In this document: positions 13,514 to 25,525 of the stretch, piece after piece | How the letters are laid out: the number at the start of each line of letters is the position of its first letter | How positions within the stretch are numbered: the stretch's first letter is position 1 | Assembly: GCF_001039355.2 (NCBI RefSeq) | Contig: NW_019773589.1 | Location: forward strand, 1 to 64,000 | From: Lingula anatina | Lineage: Eukaryota; Brachiopoda; Lingulata; Lingulida; Lingulidae | Reading direction: 5' to 3' | DNA: 64,000 bases | Notes under the pieces: generated by a model | Database searches by the model: none | What the model saw: the letters and a program-made list of their open reading frames with translations, nothing else | Told to the model about the DNA's origin: nothing | Translations under genes and position numbers: made by a program

Positions 13514-16500
13514 ATCCTTTTCCAGGAAACAGTTGGGGAACAGACCCAGACGGGAACTCCTGTGTGGGCTGCGGCCCACAGGAAGAGTTCTACGGCTGCG
13601 CAGATATCGCTATCTATCCACCAGGACAAGGTACAGGAGGAGTCACATTGCCTGCGACACCAGCGCCAACCGGAACTGGAACAACTACGGGGGGAGATAC
13701 TGGATCCACTTCCGCACCACCGACAGGTTTGAGAATATTTTTATGTGGATTATAATTTTACTAGCAATGCAGTGAAAGTTCTTGAACGAAGTCAGCTGCA
13801 GTAACACAATTATAAAAACAGATAAAAAGAAACTGTATGACGTCAGAATGCACCTTTTTGCAAGAAAAAAAAAACTAAACCACCTGTTACCCGTATAATT
13901 GTTAACTCACGTTATTTTGGGGACACATAGCAGGGGCGTGCTGCCACGTCGTCTGTCTTCTCAAATTGATCTAAACATTTCAGTTAAATATAGTAGTACT
14001 GACTGACATCTTTTTATGAAATAGTCACTCAACAAACGAGGTACAAGTTAAACTGAACAATTTTGTTCAACTTATATGACCTACCTTAGATCTCTATCTA
14101 TACGGACATTGCCTTAACGTGCGTTCCTAACATTTTTATAGCTCCTGGTAACATGAAGGTGGGCTGCTGGTTTACCAACTGGGCACAGCACAGGTCGGAT
14201 CTAGCTGCCAAATTCCTTCCGGAGGACATTGACGTCAACCTGTGCACTCACATCTACTACGCCTTTGCCAAGGTGGACAGAGGGACAAATGGGGAATTCA
14301 CGGTCAAGCCTTACGAAGACAATGACTTTGGTAATGCCGATCTTTTAATTTACCTCATTCTGAGGCAATCTTGAGATTGGTCTTAATTGCACCTAGTCCA
14401 GTAGAAATAAACTTGTATTTAATCAGACCACACGGGCACTGAACATAATGGTATACTGGGCGGTATTCCGTGGACGTGATTTGTGAAAGGTTCTTTTAAT
14501 AAACACGGGTAACCCCAACATGATTCAGAATACGGTTTGTCAAATATTCGTTCCTGCAAGTACCATTTTTAGATACGGTTAGTACATTTAATCTCCTAGT
14601 CCTAATGTACCGAGAATATTAGGGATCATTCCCAGACCCTAAGGTATTAACTGTGGATCGATCTATCTCAGAGGGAATTCTCGCTAAATTGCGATCATCT
14701 TAAGCGGCTTAGATGTTTGTCACGCCTACTGAAACTGCTATAGGCGTGCCAGACATCTAAGCCGCTTAAGGTGAAAGCAATTTAACGAGAAACCCCTAGG
14801 ACATGGATCGATCCTGTTAGATGTACCTGTTAGGTATGGGAACCCAGTCTTAATCACTATTTCAACATTACTGAATGTTTGTTCCAGAGCTGTACTCCCG
14901 AGTGATAGGTCTGAAACATTACAAGCCAACTCTTAAGGTCCTCCTGGCAGTCGGAGGCTGGACGCACGGTACGGCCGCCTTCAACGAGATGTCGGCCACC
15001 GCGGTGACCAGGGGTCAGTTCTTGAGGAACACCATCGCTTATTTGAGGCTACACGGGTTTGACGGTCTGGATTACGACTGGGAATATCCTGGAGTGGCCT
15101 GGCGAGGCAGTGGACCCGAGACCAAGCAGCAGTTTTCGGACCTGGTCAAGGTTTGACACGTTCATGTATAGCCTTTGTATTGTGGTAAACCCATTTCCGA
15201 TGGTCGTGGGTTTATGCTTATTACCGGTGACGTGCGGAAACAGGGGCGGACCCAGAGCTATTTTCTGACAGTCTTCCAAATTATCTTTGTTGATTCACCC
15301 TCTAATTTTGACCGTCTTCCAACATGAAAAAATGGATACCCGTCAATGTAAACTTGAAAATCTGACCGTCTTCCAGAAGACCCAGAAGACGGCCTAAATC
15401 CGCCCCTGGGAAAGAGTAAACCGCGCATGCACGTCACCGAAATTGGGCATGAACCCACGACCCGCGGAATTTTTCTGTGGAAAGGGGAGTTAAGTATGTC
15501 GATGCTTTNTATCTATACGGACATTGCCTTAACGTGCGTTCCTAACATTTTTATAGCTCCTGGTAACATGAAGGTGGGCTGCTGGTTTACCAACTGGGCA
15601 CAGCACAGGTCGGATCTAGCTGCCAAATTCCTTCCGGAGGACATTGACGTCAACCTGTGCACTCACATCTACTACGCCTTTGCCAAGGTGGACAGAGGGA
15701 CAAATGGGGAATTCACGGTCAAGCCTTACGAAGGCAATGACTTTGGTAATGCCGATCTTTTAATTTACCTCATTCTGAGGCAATCTTGAGATTGGTCTTA
15801 ATTGCACCTAGTCCAGTAGAAATAAACTTGTATTTAATCAGACCACACGGGCACTGAACATAATGGTATACTGGGCGGTATTCCGTGGACGTGATTTGTG
15901 AAAGGTTCTTTTAATAAACACGGGTAACCCCAACATGATTCAGAATACGGTTTGTCAAATATTCGTTCCTGCAAGTACCATTTTTAGATACGGTTAGTAC
16001 ATTTAATCTCCTAGTCCTAATGTACCGAGAATATTAGGGATCATTCCCAGACCCTAAGGTATTAACTGTGGATCGATCTATCTCAGAGGGAATTCTCGCT
16101 AAATTGCGATCATCTTAAGCGGCTTAGATGTTTGTCACGCCTACTGAAACTGCTATAGGCGTGCCAGACATCTAAGCCGCTTAAGGTGAAAGCAATTTAA
16201 CGAGAAACCCCTAGGACATGGATCGATCCTGTTAGATGTACCTGTTAGGTATGGGAACCCAGTCTTAATCACTATTTCAACATTACTGAATGTTTGTTCC
16301 AGAGCTGTACTCCCGAGTGATAGGTCTGAAACATTACAAGCCAACTCTTAAGGTCCTCCTGGCAGTCGGAGGCTGGACGCACGGTACGGCCGCCTTCAAC
16401 GAGATGTCGGCCACCGCGGTGACCAGGGGTCAGTTCTTGAGGAACACCATCGCTTATTTGAGGCTACACGGGTTTGACGGTCTGGATTACGACTGGGAAT

Positions 16501-19500
16501 ATCCTGGAGTGGCCTGGCGAGGCAGTGGACCCGAGACCAAGCAGCAGTTTTCGGACCTGGTCAAGGTTTGACACGTTCATGTATAGCCTTTGTATTGTGG
16601 TAAACCCATTTCCGATGGTCGTGGGTTTATGCTTATTACCGGTGACGTGCGGAAACAGGGGCGGACCCAGAGCTATTTTCTGACAGTCTTCCAAATTATC
16701 TTTGTTGATTCACCCTCTAATTTTGACCGTCTTCCAACATGAAAAAATGGATACCCGTCAATGTAAACTTGAAAATCTGACCGTCTTCCAGAAGACCCAG
16801 AAGACGGCCTAAATCCGCCCCTGGGAAAGAGTAAACCGCGCATGCACGTCACCGAAATTGGGCATGAACCCACGACCCGCGGAATTTTTCTGTGGAAAGG
16901 GGAGTTAAGTATGTCGATGCTTTTGCAATAAAAATTGAAGGGGAATGTAATTATCAATACACAAAAGTATACTGCAAAATGTTTGCTGTATGGTGACTTT
17001 TGTCTTAACGAGTAATTGCTACAAACATTGTCTATATAAACAGACCTCATTTAAATAAACTAATAACTTTTAACAAAACTCTGATTTTTTACCAGTAAAC
17101 TATTGTAGGGACCAGAAAGACAGTCATTAAATTGATAAATCTTTTTTTATATTAACCAAGTAATGGTATCTTCATCTTACTTTACTTCTACATCTAGGAA
17201 ACTCGATTGACATTCGAAAAAGATGCTACCGACACTGGAAAAGAGCGTTTGCTGGCAACAGCCTCCGTGGGAGTCAGTAGTTATATTGTTGAAGCAGGCT
17301 ACGACATTCCTACCATGAATACGTGAGTTTTGCCCAATGGTATGATTATTCCTGAATATTTATAAGGGTTTATTTATTTACTAAGACTTGTTTGAGCTTT
17401 CATAATATTATAATTTGATAAAATCCGCGATAATGAACAATGGGGAAAGTGAATGGTTTGAAGTAAGTTCAATATATAGCGGTATTTGACAATGAAAGAA
17501 AAACATTACAGAATGAGTTGGTCATACGACAGACTTGTCTGTGGGAGGTTATCTCAGAATATGCACGTGACTTATTGCTCAGAAAGCTGGAAGTAGGGCA
17601 GGGCACAGCTCCTACCATAAGTAACTTTTGGGGTACCCAAACAGTGTGACGAACGAAACAAAACAAAATCAAAGATTCATTCCATACCCCCTTGCCCAAC
17701 ATATTATAGTTGTCTTCGTCTACCGTTTTGTATTGAACAAGCGAAGGAAGGCAATAAATGATCTCCTCTCCAAACCCATATCTAAATTCTATATACTATA
17801 CACTAGTGATGGGATTTTCTTCTTCTAACCTTACCTTCTTCCTTGTGAGCCGACCAAATTAATGGTTATAATTAGTGCTCGAACCACTCCAAACATATGC
17901 TGTTGGTGATATCTTTTCAGGTATCTTGACTGGACTAACCTGATGAGCTACGACTTACATGGCTCCTGGGAAGCGTTCCTTGGCCACCACACGGCGCTGT
18001 ATGCGAGGTCGGATGAAGATTCTACGCAGGCGCAGATAAATGTGGTAATTATTTACATAAGCACAGTCTATTGACGTACATGCACATATGTCACGAAAAG
18101 TTATATCCACTGGGACTGTGAATTTGAAAAATATAATGTTCAGGTAGGGAATTATACAAAAAATCCATGTCATGTCAATATTTCCATACCTTTATCTTCA
18201 TTTTAAGGTTCATTCAAATGAAAAAGATACTGAGTTTCAGTCCTCAGTGAATCGTACATGTGTATGATTTGAGTCTATGCCACTGTACAACGTCTCTATA
18301 TTTTAGGACTTCGTTGTTCGTTATTGGATCAGTCAGGGATACGAATCTCAAAAACTTCTTCTCGGGGTCGGATCGTATGGTCGCACCTTCAGAATGGCGT
18401 CCAGATCCGGGTACAACTTGGGGGATGCCGCTTCTGGTGCAGGGAATCCTGGCCAATATACCGTTGAAGGTGGCCTACTGTCGTACTACGAGGTAATTGC
18501 TGATAAGTTTTTTCTCATACCGTTTTGCTTGATCAACTTGACAACAAAGCTTATGTCAGTTAAACCCATCATTTACATGTCAAAATATTTCTCAAAATTT
18601 ATTTCAGTACACCCTGGGTTATTTGAGGGCTAGCATATATTTACAAAATAAGCTATTCGCGTTCTTTATTTCAAGGTGTGTAAAAACCTGGGTGAAGGCT
18701 GGACTAGAGCGTTCAACTACGAGCACAAAGTTCCTTATGCCTACAACAGTGCCTCGCTGCAGTGGGTGGGCTATGATGACGTAGAAAGTATTGGATACAA
18801 GGTGAGTTGAGTACATGTACTGTATGGGTAGTGAATGGAATCATCCAATATACCCTTAGACGAAACTCTCGGCATTGCTTGACGTCATACGAGACTAGAA
18901 AATAACTGGACTAAGCTTTAAGACCTTTAATTGTAACCATTTTTTAGCAGCAGTTTATTCAAATGAAATTGTGTGATTATTTTATACATGTGACATCGTT
19001 GACATAGCTTGTGTTTTATACTTTAATTACATAGACTATCATATCTGGATTGGTTTTGATTGGAATTAGTCAAAGTTTTTCATGAATCGATTTTGATCGA
19101 TTTTCAAGCTCAAAGGCTGCTGTGAGATTCGCTGGTCAATATCCCTAATTTCCCTACAATGATGCAATCTCCAAGTACAATAGTGTGCAGACTGGGTGTG
19201 AAATTTTCTTCCGTCGTTCTAGGCTGACTTTGCGTGTAGACAGCAATTGGGCGGGGTTCACATGTGGGCAATCGACCTGGACGATTTCAAAAATGCCTTC
19301 TGTAACCAAGGAAACTATCCATTGCTGACCGCGGTGAACACGCACCTCTCTAGGTGCAGCAGCGGCGTCACGGGAACACCGGGAGTCTCCACTACCGCAC
19401 CCACAGCCCCTGTAAGCTCCACCATAGTGCCTACGGGGACTCCAGCGCCATCAGCAGGGACTCCAGCTACGTCGGCAGGGACTACAATTACGTCAGCAGG

Positions 19501-20837
19501 GACTCCATCTACGTCAGCGGGGACTCCAGCTACGTCGACAGCGACCACTGCAGCACCTGGAGGTACTTTCCTTTATAAATATCTTTGAATCAGTATTAAT
19601 TTCCTGTGGTCAAAATTGTTTTAAAGTTTCATGAATACTTTTCTTGAATCATATGTTTTAATTTATGTGATTTTCCATTGATTATTTTTCCAAGCTCGAT
19701 CATCATCATGACACCCTATCCTTATTAATCTGTTTATAATATAATATAATATAATATAATATAATATAATATAATATAATATAATATAATATAATATAAT
19801 ATAATATAATATAATATAATCTCATTCAAGGACCGATCACCTGTTCATACGATGGTCAGTTCCATTCTGACCCTGAAAATAGCCAGTGTTACTACCAGTG
19901 CGGACACCAGAACCCCGTGCACTACTGCTGCGCAGAAGGTACATATTTCTGCCTGGCTGTCACAAACTGTAAATGGCTCAGCGAGCCGTGCCCCGGTGCT
20001 TCAAGCACAGGGCCATCGTCCACGGCGACCACGCCCGCGGCGCCTAGTCCCAGCACTTCTAGCACAGTCAGTACCACGGTCAAGACTACGACTACCATGG
20101 CGCCGACGACTACCACAGTGCCTACGACTTCCACAGTGCCTACGACCACCTCAGTACCAACGACTACCACAGAAGGTAAATTAAAAGACAACAGAGATAG
20201 TTTGATGAGAAGTTTCTGTATGGCAGCTAAAATGTTATAAACTGCATGATTTCTGACAAATGACAAATAGATACATGATTTTATTGTGAATACGGGACTG
20301 AATATAAATCTAAGGGCATTTTAAAGTTTTCTTTTAAAACAAGTAACTAATTAATAGCAGTGGCATTCTTTGCAATTCCATAAATCTCTTGATCGTCATT
20401 GAAGTATTTTAATTGCGTGTTTTTAAAAACTCCATTTCTTTCCTTTACATAAACAAATGATCGATGTTATGTTATGCGTTCCGTGAAGTAGCAATGATAT
20501 CATTTTATTTTAATAAAACCTGTCATTACTATGAAAAAGCAGCTCATCTTAGAACTGGCCATTTTAGAAAACGTAACTTTTGCAGATGCCCAAAACCCAC
20601 GTAACGCCTCTTTAATCACATTTGATTTAAATTTCTTTAGTCTTTAAATATATGTTTTTTTTCTTTTTAGGCGGTGCTGTAACCTGTGGCAACAGCCAAT
20701 TTATTCCTGATCCTACCAATAAACAATGTTACTATCAGTGTGCTCACAACGTACCCTATCGCACCTGCTGTGCACCGGGAACACACTGGTGTCAGCCACG
20801 AATAAACTGCATATGGGATTGGGACACTTCCTGTTAA
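9106..20837 (+). CDS. Secreted AA15 LPMO - GH18 chitinase - CBM14x2 fusion protein
   Basis: Thirteen phase-consistent exons: 9106-9282, 12180-12361, 12715-12938, 13526-13726, 14142-14330, 14888-15150, 17198-17322, 17921-18044, 18307-18492, 18676-18801, 19223-19562, 19831-20175 and 20671-20837. Exons 5-6 recur at 15557-15745 and 16303-16565. The product is 882 residues. A signal peptide (1-24) leaves His25 as the new N-terminus (HGRLYEPPGRS), as the LPMO copper brace needs. The second brace His is His113 in ITAPHRGWFEF, and CADIAI closes the AA15 domain near 225. After a Gly/Thr linker, GH18 spans about 263-640. It has LLAVGGW, the catalytic motif DGLDYDWE with proton donor Glu390, MSYDLHGSW, SYGRTF and HMWAIDLDD. 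A Thr/Ser/Pro linker follows, then CBM14-like domains at about 716-763 and 832-882 joined by a TTT-rich linker. Expected role: extracellular oxidative plus hydrolytic chitin degradation. Confidence 0.93.
9291..9340. repeat. (ATT)n microsatellite
   Basis: About 16 trinucleotide units immediately downstream of the exon 1 donor of the LPMO-chitinase gene. It lies inside intron 1. Confidence 0.9.
13476..13515. repeat. (AAAT)n microsatellite
   Basis: About nine AAAT units directly before the pyrimidine tract and acceptor of chitinase exon 4. Length changes here could alter acceptor spacing. Confidence 0.9.
14625..14845. repeat. Long foldback (inverted repeat) in chitinase intron 5
   Basis: A palindrome of about 220 bases centred near 14734. 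The inner arms (about 14699-14729 and 14740-14770) share TTAAGCGGCTTAGATG and its complement almost perfectly. The outer arms share TCTCG-TAAATTGC and GGATCGATC. The shape fits a foldback-type MITE. A second copy at 16040-16260 comes with the duplicated block. Confidence 0.75.
15241..15408. mobile_element. 168-bp hAT-like MITE
   Basis: Ends are CAGGGGCGGA and its near-complement TCCGCCCCTG, flanked by the same five bases (GGAAA at 15236-15240 and 15409-15413). Terminal CAGGGGCGGA repeats are typical of non-autonomous hAT-like elements, though hAT duplications are normally 8 bp. It sits in an intron, inside a weaker outer inverted repeat containing GGTCGTGGGTT. The duplicate is at 16656-16823. 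Confidence 0.65.
15510..16923 (+). repeat. Second copy of the 1,414-bp duplication
   Basis: Begins right after the N at 15509 and runs into unique sequence at 16924. Its exon copies are 15557-15745 and 16303-16565. Either copy, used once, keeps the chitinase frame intact. The pattern fits two unmerged contig ends (alleles) placed in tandem. Confidence 0.95.
16656..16823. mobile_element. Duplicate copy of the hAT-like MITE
   Basis: Same element as at 15241-15408, carried in the second copy of the 1,414-bp block; not an independent insertion. Confidence 0.65.
19736..19820. repeat. (ATAAT)n pentanucleotide microsatellite
   Basis: About 16 tandem units in chitinase intron 11, ending only ten bases before the exon 12 acceptor (CTCATTCAAG). 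Confidence 0.95.
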
Positions 20838-21273
20838 TGGCGCATGCTCTGACGGTGTGTGAACCCTGGTCCTTGTCCATACCAGTGCCTATAACTAATT
20901 CACCGGGAAAATGCGTCATCAAATTCTTTTGGGTGAATTTTATTTGTTGGTGACGTTTACCATGACCGGTATTATATTTCAGTAACATAGGCGGCAATTC
21001 CTAAGGCCTGGTTTGTACAAAACAGGGTCTTAATAGGACCTTGTTGCAACTTTACACTTATACACCGGTGTGAAACAGGGACGAAACTGTGAAAGGATTT
21101 TTCTTCATAAAATGTTAGAATGATCCGGAATCATTCTCAATTTTTTAACTGCTCATATCAATCGTAAAACAATCATTTAACGAACAGTCGGCATACGTTT
21201 TGTAACTTTAACATTCTAGTCCTGCCACGACAGATAATCATCGTTGTTATCTTATTGAACTTATTAACCTATT

Positions 21274-21279
21274 AATAAA
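21274..21279 (+). promoter_or_regulatory. Candidate polyadenylation signal of the chitinase gene
   Basis: First clear AATAAA on the plus strand after the stop codon at 20837, giving a 3' UTR of about 450 bases. Other A-rich variants exist nearby. Confidence 0.4.
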
Positions 21280-22049
21280 CCAGTATATCTTACAAACAGT
21301 TGTTATTTTTTATTATATATTTCGTTCCAACCAAAAAAAATTGTTTTAAAATGCAAGCTATGTGATATGGGACATCTGTGGGATGTTGATTGTTGGGGGC
21401 GTGTCTTGGGACATCTTGTAGGATACTGATTGGTCAGCGGTGTCTTGGATGTTTGGTATGGGCGTGTTCAGCGATATATTGGTGGACACTGACAAGCCTG
21501 GGTTATCTTTTTCTCTTTTGGTAACGGGCGACATTTTCTTTTGTAGAAAGAAGTATGGGGCGAGTTCCTGGGTTTTTCTAAGTTTTTCCAAAGAATGGAA
21601 AATGCATATTATAAAAGCTGACAATTATTTGCCATTCATGTACCAGTATCTCGTGATTTTACAAAGATTTCTGTCGGTTATCTCTGGACAGTTATCCAAA
21701 CTGTTTTCTCTGGGTGTCATTCTGCATGCAACAGTGAACGGTATATAAGGCAACATTTTACAGCAGGTTGATCAACTTCCATGCTGTTAAGTATGCCTAG
21801 GAAGATCAGTAACCCAACTGTTCTAATACGTCGAGATTCGTTTATCTTTGAAACTACGCACGGTATCTGGTAATTTTTATTATTAAGTCTAAAATCCAAG
21901 TTCGTTCAGTAGACTTTACAATTCAACATGGAAAAAACAATAATAAAAAGGCTAGTAAAAATGATAAAAACAGGAAAATTGATTAAATCAACTTGAAACG
22001 TTACCTGATTACTCACTTTAAAACGTCTTTAATAAAAAAAATTCTATTC

Positions 22050-22790
22050 GTAATTTTTAAAGAATAAGTTTTGAGTTCCCTTTTAAAAGTAGCTGGAGAG
22101 TCTATCCTATGCAGTAAAAGCGGCATTATATCTCATTCCCTAGGAGCAACGACTTTAAAAGAATTGTCACAATATGTGACGAGTCGAGTCTTAAACGGTG
22201 TGAAGATTAAATGGTCAGAAGAGAGTAATAGGAAGGAGATGGGGGGTCGTAAATTGATGCAAGGCTGTATAAATATGGTGGGGCCAAGCTGAAAAAAAAA
22301 ACAGCGAGTGCATATACCAAAGGCAGAAAAATATAATCCGTGCTTTTATGAGTAGCAATTTAAATAGTTTGAGAATAGGGGTGATGTGACTGTCACCAGG
22401 TGTGCGGTAAGAACTTGAGCAGAGATATTTTGAATACGTTGCAAACATTTTAGTTTTTCTTGTGGACATCCGTAAAGAAGAAAATTGCAGTAGTCTAGTC
22501 GAGATATAACAAGAGCATTTAAAATAGTATTTGTAGAAGAGTCACTTATATGGTTTCTCAGTGAGGCTTATTTCTAATATGAAACATGCATGATTAAGAA
22601 ATTTGAGGAATTTGTTTGTCAGAGAGACAGAGAGGTGCCCACGTATATACCGAGATTTTTTGCATTAAAAAACTTCCCAAGGATATTTTGATTGGAATAA
22701 GTGGTGCACAGTTATGATTGCAGTCAAGTACAGTCATCAAAACAGTTTCAGCATGATAAATGCCATCGTTTTGCAGCGTCGACGTTATTC
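22050..22790 (-). mobile_element. Degraded LINE (L2/CR1-like) 3' fragment
   Basis: Read on the minus strand, broken frames give the C-terminal end of a non-LTR reverse transcriptase. ISRLDYCNFLLYGCP, then KLKCLQRIQNISAQVL, HITPILK and PIKARIIF-like blocks appear in the right order, followed by a short tail matching the usual FKRELKTY ending. Stops and frameshifts are frequent, and the endonuclease and the core polymerase motifs are absent. This is a typical 5'-truncated dead copy. Confidence 0.8.
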
Positions 22791-25317
22791 GTAAGAAAAA
22801 AAAATTGCAGAAAAGACGAGAAGACGTTTTTTTTTTTTCTGAACGCGGTTTAAGGGGTATATTACGTGGCGCCACACCGGGTAAGCTACCCTCACTGACC
22901 CAACCTTGTTTGATCGTGGGATCCAACCACAAAAATATAAAATGGCTTTTAGCTACATACATTGTCAGGTAAAGCTAAAAGCGGCAGGCGCTGTATATTT
23001 TGGATCGTTAAGTTCTCCTCGCAAAGAGTGGAGACTAGTCTGTGGAAATAAGACAAACGGTGGTTTTGAAAATTGCGCTTCGCATGTCTCAGTCCTGTGC
23101 ATCTAGAAACTGAATAGACTGAAATGTTAGCTGGAAGTTCCACACCCCTGACCCCGTGCTGCAAATTTTTGGTTGCCAAAACTAAAAGTCTGGTCCTTTT
23201 CCCGCAAGTTGCATCTCGCGCTGATTGGAGATATATATTCTTTTATTAAAATTTAGATACTCAAGTGGAACGAACGCGAGTGATATAAATCTACTGATCA
23301 GAGTAGTAGATCAAACAAACAGAACTCACAACAAAGCTCATACAATGTTTATTTTGTCATTTAAACTTGTTTCTAAAATTTAATTAATTTGAATGAAACA
23401 CATCTTGTGACAATAAAAAGGCTTTGATACATTTTACGTAAGAATGGAAACCTTAATTGGACACTGCAAAGCATTAATAAAATACATACGTCCAAGCGTC
23501 GATTATATTTTTAGCCACGAAGATCTATCAGTTAGGTTCTGCTCAAGACAATTCCTAATCTTCGTTATGCCTAGAGGGCAATGTTACCATCTTAAGTAAA
23601 TTGTATACAACCTTTTATATATCACAAAGAGGCTTTTAAAATATTACATAACCAATCAGCCATGCTAGTGTACATTTTCCATATAATTTCCTAAAATAAT
23701 GCAAATGTTCTAAATTCTGAATTTTATATAATCAAGAATTAATGAGCTTTCATACTATATATCATATTGTAGCAAATTTGACATTTACATTAGTTTTATC
23801 CCCTGTAACACAATTCATCCTCCATGCAATATGTACATGTACATGTAGCCATTGCTTCTATTTATAAATTCCATTTAAATTAAATACGGTAAAATAAGGT
23901 GAAAATTCAAATAATATATATCTCTTCAAAGGGATATTGCACATTTGGACATAGTGTGGAGGGGATAAAATTATTGTAAAATGGCCAATGTAATTAAAAC
24001 GAAAACATATGTGTAATTTCTTTCTACAAAGAACTAGTCAATTTAGCATATTACTTATATCCAGATTCGTGAAATGGGGTTTATTAAAATCACTGACCCA
24101 TTTCTTAACAGTCATGGTATCAACTGGCAAGTAAACGCTTTGTCTCTTTAGAGATCATGTCTTCATTATATTATATCAAGACAGCTAACTTGCAGGTAAT
24201 AACATATTTATGATATAATATGGAAATTAAAAAAGTGAAACAGCTGAAACAATCACTAACTTATTGTGTTCCTACTAAAACATGCACTTTCTCTTCAACC
24301 ACACCACCAGTAAGTATATACCAATTATGCCTTATATTTGCAACAGGTGCTATATTTCATATGTTTTACTTTATATCAAATGTTTTGTTTCACACCACTG
24401 GTTTATGTTGAAGCACTTGCTCCCTACCTAGAATAACATGATGAGTAAAAACTAACTTTCCTATAGTTTTAATGCAAAATTAATAAATGGGTCTAACTGT
24501 TTATTAAAACCATTTACTTTTCTTGATTTTACCGCTTAATGCAACTTCTTACATACGTCGGGCTTTCTGGTCAAGGCTGACAATAATTGGATAATTAAAT
24601 AGGCCTATATTATAGATGACAATGCTTCTTGCCTTTTGAACCTAATAAAAGCACATATTATCAACCTGTATTTTATCTATCCCACTGGACCCTTATTTAA
24701 AATAAATAAATTAATTAATTAATAAATGAGAAAATCAATAAAATAAGAAATATATTGATCATACTTATTTCCCTTCCTTATAAATCATTAGTAATGATGG
24801 TTCTAAACATAGATTTACCTATTATTGGAATACTTTACTTTCACATTTTGTTCAAGTATGTATTGGGCCTGCAGTCTTATCATCAATTACCATTTAAATA
24901 TATAATAGTGCTGTTGTTATGTATTTGGATAAATATCTCCTTAATAATTCAAATCAAGACTTGGTTCACATAAGTTCCAACCAAGATTCGCTAGGAACCA
25001 TGGTATATTAAGGCCCACCCATTACAATAAAAGTTCTAAATACTACGTGTTAGGGGCCAACCAATACAAATTGAGGTTCTCCAACCAATATATTAAAGGA
25101 CCTACTGTTACACATAAGTTAACATTTGGTCATATTAATGAGCAACTATCATATATAAAGCCCAAATGGTTCCATATATGACCCAGCCACAAGTTAAAAC
25201 GTGGGTTCTTTAGTTTCAAACGACCTACATGTTGTTTTTGAGTTTGAAATCCACCAACCTCACTTATAAAAATAAAATGTGCATTTTTATCTCCCCCCCC
25301 CTTCTACCCCCCCTCCC

Positions 25318-25525
25318 AATTAAAGAGCAGTTATCACTCCTTTAGTCCCCTCTCTGCTACCACCTTCCCAATTAAGGAGCAGTTATCACTCCTTTAATTC
25401 CCTCCCTCCTACCACCCTCCCAATTAAGGAGCAGTTATCACTCCTTTAGTCCCCTCTCTGCTACCACCTTCCCAATTAGGGAACAGTTATCACTCCTTTA
25501 GTCCCCTCCCCGCTATCGTCCCCTA
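25318..25525. repeat. 52-bp minisatellite, four copies
   Basis: Units begin AATTAAGGAGCAGTTATCAC and follow at 25318, 25370, 25422 and 25474 with exact 52-base spacing. Copies differ by a few substitutions. Each contains GAGCAGTTATCACTCC, a short interrupted palindrome. It is preceded by a C-rich tract. Confidence 0.95.

Larger units (their letters stand above)
14095..15508 (+). repeat. First copy of 1,414-bp direct duplication (chitinase exons 5-6)
   Basis: This block matches 15510-16923 at a constant offset of 1,415. The only difference I saw is A versus G in the codon after KPYE (Asp321 here, Gly in the second copy). It carries the first GH18 exon (14142-14330), the catalytic exon (14888-15150), a foldback repeat and a small TIR element. 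The block ends at a single ambiguous base (N at 15509). Exon 6 ends in phase 0 but the next copy of exon 5 needs phase 1, so splicing both copies in series would hit a stop within five codons. Confidence 0.95.

Noticed and set aside
14738-14929. Small minus-strand open frame over the chitinase foldback and exon 6
   Set aside because: Antisense to the confirmed GH18 exon and repeated only because the block is duplicated.
15415-15475. tRNA-like B-box (GGTCGTGGGTTC on the minus strand)
   Set aside because: No A box at proper spacing and no cloverleaf; explained by the imperfect inverted repeat around the MITE.
14095-16923. True internal exon duplication giving a double catalytic domain
   Set aside because: The copies are nearly identical including introns, meet at an N, and cannot be spliced in series without a frameshift.
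19315-19548. Antisense and alternate-frame open stretches over the Thr/Ser linker exons (also 19852-20266)
   Set aside because: Shadow frames created by the repetitive ACN/GCN coding of the linker.
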